DNA of 16,380 nt, from positions 1-16,380 of the forward strand of contig JAFMQT010000038.1 of assembly GCA_017354515.1 (NCBI GenBank), read 5' to 3'. The translations under genes were made by a program, and so were the position numbers. Under the pieces are notes generated by a model that worked only from the letters and a program-made list of their open reading frames with translations, was not told where the DNA came from and made no database searches. The number at the start of each line of letters is the position of its first letter. Position 1 is the stretch's first letter. Positions 15,168 to 16,380 of the stretch are shown in pieces. This DNA is from Nocardia sp. (lineage in GTDB: Bacteria > Actinomycetota > Actinomycetes > Mycobacteriales > Mycobacteriaceae).

Positions 15168-15473
15168 GCCCGCGCGGTGTATGCCCGCCGGCCCTCCCAC
15201 AGTCGGTGCGCCTCCGCTCGTAACCTTCCGGAAAAACCCGCGCCGACCGGGAGTTCTACAGCTAACCAACAGCGTCTCGAGCCGTTCGAAATTCGAATAT
15301 GATTATTCGGAATTGTTTGCCGCCCCCGGAGTCGGCAATTATTCGAATATCACCAATGCGCTTCAGACCACTTCCGTACCGAATCGTGATCCGGGCAACA
15401 GGCCCCCGGCGGCTCCGTATTCAGCCCGGAGCCTCGGGTCCAGCGCAGCGCTCAAACGCGCCCGGACACAGCA
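15168..15473. other. Intergenic stretch with AT-rich repeat-bearing core
   Basis: Non-coding DNA between two converging genes. Positions 15285-15355 are strikingly AT-rich and contain ATTCGAATAT twice (15291-15300 and 15341-15350) plus an inverted repeat TTGCCG (15317-15322) / CGGCAA (15333-15338) with a ten-base loop. No reading frame with normal codon use is evident. The 3' end of the membrane-protein transcript should lie here, but I see no T-tailed hairpin for it. Confidence 0.5.
15291..15350. repeat. Two direct copies of ATTCGAATAT around an inverted repeat
   Basis: The ten-base ATTCGAATAT at 15291-15300 recurs at 15341-15350, exactly 50 bases apart; its first eight bases are self-complementary. 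Between them TTGCCG/CGGCAA arms could form a hairpin. The AT-rich composition contrasts with all neighbouring DNA. Confidence 0.5.
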
Positions 15474-15510
15474 ATGGGCCCCATTCCGCACGGGGCGGAA
15501 CAGGGCCCAT
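15474..15510 (-). terminator. Strong hairpin downstream of the rpf-type gene
   Basis: ATGGGCCC (15474-15481) pairs with GGGCCCAT (15503-15510), and inside it TTCCGC (15484-15489) pairs with GCGGAA (15495-15500) around a five-base loop; the two stems are separated by a 2x2 mismatch. It begins 42 bases after the rpf stop codon. No T-run follows, as is common for actinobacterial intrinsic terminators. It may also stop transcripts arriving from the opposite direction. Confidence 0.7.
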
Positions 15511-15552
15511 CTGCACACTCGGGTGGTCTGGCCGACTATCGCGGCACAAGCC

Positions 15553-15885
15553 TCACAGACGCGAGCCGCACACCGGCCAGGCGCCGGGGCCCTGGCTGGC
15601 GAGCACGTTCTCCGCGACACGGATCTGCTCGGCGCGGCTGGCGTTGGCCGGGCTGCCGGTGCCGCCGTTGGCGTGCCAGGTGCTCTGGGTGAACTGCAGG
15701 CCACCGTAGTAGCCGTTTCCGGTGTTGGCGCCCCAGTTTCCACTGGCCTCGCACTGTGCGACGGCGTCCCAGTTGTGGCTGGAGGCGGACGCGGTGGCCG
15801 ACATACCGAACGGGACGGCGACGACGGCGCCGGCAATCGCGGCGAAGCCGAGCGCGCGGGTGCTGAAGTTCCGGTTACGAGACAT
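15553..15885 (-). CDS. Secreted resuscitation-promoting factor-like transglycosylase
   Basis: A 110-residue secreted muralytic protein: a signal peptide (basic SRNR, hydrophobic stretch 11-27, probable cleavage after Ala34 in TASA-SS) followed by a single Rpf catalytic domain, HNWDAVAQCEASGNW through GAWPVCG. Glu46 is the expected catalytic acid, and Cys45 with Cys106 the conserved disulfide pair. Rpf proteins cleave peptidoglycan and help dormant actinobacterial cells resume growth. No LysM, G5 or DUF348 domain is present, so this is the short single-domain type. The usual CESGGNW reads CEASGNW here. ATG at 15883-15885 with AGGAAA about eight bases upstream; a small AGGA/TCCT stem overlaps that site. 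Upstream lie a long leader and a CRP-like site; downstream a hairpin terminator. Confidence 0.95.
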   Translation of the reverse strand: MSRNRNFSTRALGFAAIAGAVVAVPFGMSATASASSHNWDAVAQCEASGNWGANTGNGYYGGLQFTQSTWHANGGTGSPANASRAEQIRVAENVLASQGPGAWPVCGSRL

Positions 15886-16009
15886 GAGGAGGTTTCCTGC
15901 CTGTGCCCATCCGGCCCGCCGATGATGATCACGGGTCCCTGCCCCCAGGTGTGTCGGGGTCGATCTCGAACCGCGGGACAGGGTTACCGGCGTTCAGCGA
16001 TTCGAGCGT

Positions 16010-16029
16010 CAGCTCGTAATTCCGAGCTG
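16010..16029 (-). repeat. Seven-pair hairpin in the rpf leader
   Basis: CAGCTCG (16010-16016) and CGAGCTG (16023-16029) are perfectly complementary with a six-base loop. It sits inside the 77-base segment enclosed by the GTTACCGG/CCGGTAAC arms. Confidence 0.55.
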
Positions 16030-16088
16030 TGCACGACCATAACGAATAAATCTCGTCAGATCACGTACCGGTAACAGTTGAAAGATCA

Positions 16089-16106
16089 GTTCCAGATAGA
16101 TGGAAC
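16089..16106. repeat. Inverted repeat GTTCCA-N6-TGGAAC
   Basis: Perfect six-base arms around GATAGA. It lies just downstream of the predicted rpf transcription start (about +30 to +47), so it may be a repressor site acting as a roadblock or an RNA hairpin. Confidence 0.55.
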
Positions 16107-16141
16107 ATTCATGTTTATGCAGGACAACTCGGTGGAACTCA

Positions 16142-16188
16142 ACGTTACAGGCCCGTGATTGACCGGACAAAATGTGACCCATATCACC
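16142..16188 (-). promoter_or_regulatory. Promoter of the rpf-type gene with a CRP-like activator site
   Basis: On the minus strand TTGTCC (16170-16165) and TAACGT (16147-16142) are separated by exactly 17 bases, a sound sigma-A-type promoter with start near 16135. Two bases upstream of the -35 is TGTGACCCATATCACC (plus strand, 16173-16188), matching the CRP consensus TGTGA-N6-TCACA at nine of ten positions. The site centre is about 45 bases from the predicted start, near the class II position. In Mycobacterium tuberculosis CRP (Rv3676) is known to act at rpfA, which supports the reading. Confidence 0.65.
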
Positions 16189-16225
16189 GTTTAGAAGTGA
16201 TCCACGCCGCAAAACCAGGTCCGAT

Positions 16226-16248
16226 TTACCCGATTAGCCGGGTAATGT
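16226..16248 (+). promoter_or_regulatory. Inverted repeat TTACCCG-N6-CGGGTAA overlapping a candidate -10
   Basis: Perfect seven-base arms at 16226-16232 and 16239-16245. TAATGT at 16243-16248 fits a TANNNT -10 reading rightwards and overlaps the right arm, so a dimeric repressor bound here would block transcription of the gene beginning at 16313. The regulator is not in the window. Confidence 0.5.
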
Positions 16249-16312
16249 CTACCGATGATCCGCCCACGCGGAGATAGTCGCTAGTTCCCAGCAACCTCGA
16301 CAGGCGTGTGCA

Positions 16313-16380
16313 ATGACCGTCGTGTCGTCATACCCACTGCCGCCGACGGCCCTGAATCCCCCTTCGGACAAACGGGTGCC
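16313..16380 (+). CDS. Start of an unidentified gene (partial)
   Basis: From the ATG at 16313 the frame stays open for 22 codons to the window edge, reading MTVVSSYPLPPTALNPPSDK and on. Ribosome-site support is weak (AGG about nine bases upstream). The candidate -10 and inverted repeat at 16226-16248 sit 65-90 bases before it and suggest a regulated gene. I do not recognise the family from this short N-terminus, which has no signal peptide or motif. Confidence 0.45.
   Translation, partial: MTVVSSYPLPPTALNPPSDKRV

Larger units (their letters stand above)
15886..16135 (-). promoter_or_regulatory. Long 5' leader of the rpf-type gene with nested inverted repeats
   Basis: If transcription starts near 16135, the leader is about 250 nt. 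In transcript order it can form GUUCCA-N6-UGGAAC (16106-16089), then an eight-pair helix GUUACCGG (16075-16068) with CCGGUAAC (15990-15983) that encloses a seven-pair hairpin CAGCUCG-N6-CGAGCUG (16029-16010). The ribosome site itself can pair in AGGA-N4-TCCT just before the ATG. I looked for the c-di-AMP (ydaO) riboswitch signatures found upstream of other actinobacterial rpf genes and did not see them. Confidence 0.45.

Noticed and set aside
15220..15275. Possible 3' part of a c-di-AMP (ydaO) riboswitch on the plus strand (CAGCTAACC near 15260)
   Set aside because: Only this short string fits; the GGGGAACC and GGGGTGAATCC parts are missing upstream, and no plus-strand rpf-type gene follows.
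16009..16212. A 67-codon minus-strand frame upstream of rpf
   Set aside because: It spans the CRP-like site and promoter, lacks a ribosome site, and its AT-rich codon use is unlike local genes.
1..16380. Mobile elements, CRISPR arrays, tRNA or rRNA genes
   Set aside because: No transposase or integrase motifs, no regularly spaced repeats, and no tRNA-like or rRNA-like sequence recognised on either strand.

Overview
The window is high-GC actinobacterial DNA, most likely from a mycolic-acid-containing genus close to Mycobacterium; Nocardia is my best guess. The clues are the methylmalonyl-CoA mutase locus, whose proteins closely resemble mycobacterial MutA, MutB and the Rv1496-type GTPase as I remember them, with the Rv1491c-type membrane protein on the other side of mutA; an EspR-like regulator; a single-domain resuscitation-promoting factor; frequent GTG/TTG starts; and several candidate leaderless genes. 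The genus call is inference from protein resemblance, not from a database search.

Layout, left to right. 1-153: C-terminal end of a gene resembling LigD-type primase-polymerases. 167-1940 (minus): an acyl-CoA dehydrogenase and an overlapping TetR regulator, an apparent two-gene operon with a promoter and inverted repeat near 1997-2027. 2095-3612 (plus): an unusual large short-chain dehydrogenase with an N-terminal four-cysteine knuckle and no catalytic tyrosine. 3613-4050: AT-richer non-coding stretch with a 16-bp palindrome. 4054-4434: DUF2784 membrane protein. 4450-5040 (minus) and 5158-6384 (plus): a divergent TetR / FAD-monooxygenase pair separated by repeated operator-like sequences. 6386-6796 (minus): EspR-like HTH regulator, divergent from a translationally coupled nucleoside hydrolase-amidohydrolase pair (6946-8876). 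8894-14126 (minus): mutA-mutB-meaB, each overlapping the next by 1-4 bases. 14466-15167 (plus): VTT/TVP38-type membrane protein. 15553-15885 (minus): secreted Rpf-type transglycosylase with a downstream hairpin terminator, a leader of about 250 nt with nested inverted repeats, and a promoter that abuts a CRP-like site. 16313-16380 (plus): start of an unidentified gene preceded by a perfect inverted repeat.

How the genes work together. mutA/mutB/meaB form one functional unit: the B12-dependent interconversion of methylmalonyl-CoA and succinyl-CoA (propionate, odd-chain and sterol carbon) plus the GTPase that protects and reloads the mutase. The fadE/tetR and tetR/monooxygenase modules look like self-contained regulator-enzyme units. 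The nucleoside hydrolase-amidohydrolase pair looks like a small catabolic operon that the adjacent HTH protein may control. The rpf gene has the most elaborate non-coding DNA in the window.

I see no mobile element, CRISPR array, tRNA or rRNA. Most of the window is ordinary metabolic chromosome. The parts I find most worth a second look are the rpf promoter and leader, the atypical SDR, the TetR/monooxygenase operator array, and the EspR-like regulator attached to a nucleoside-catabolic pair.
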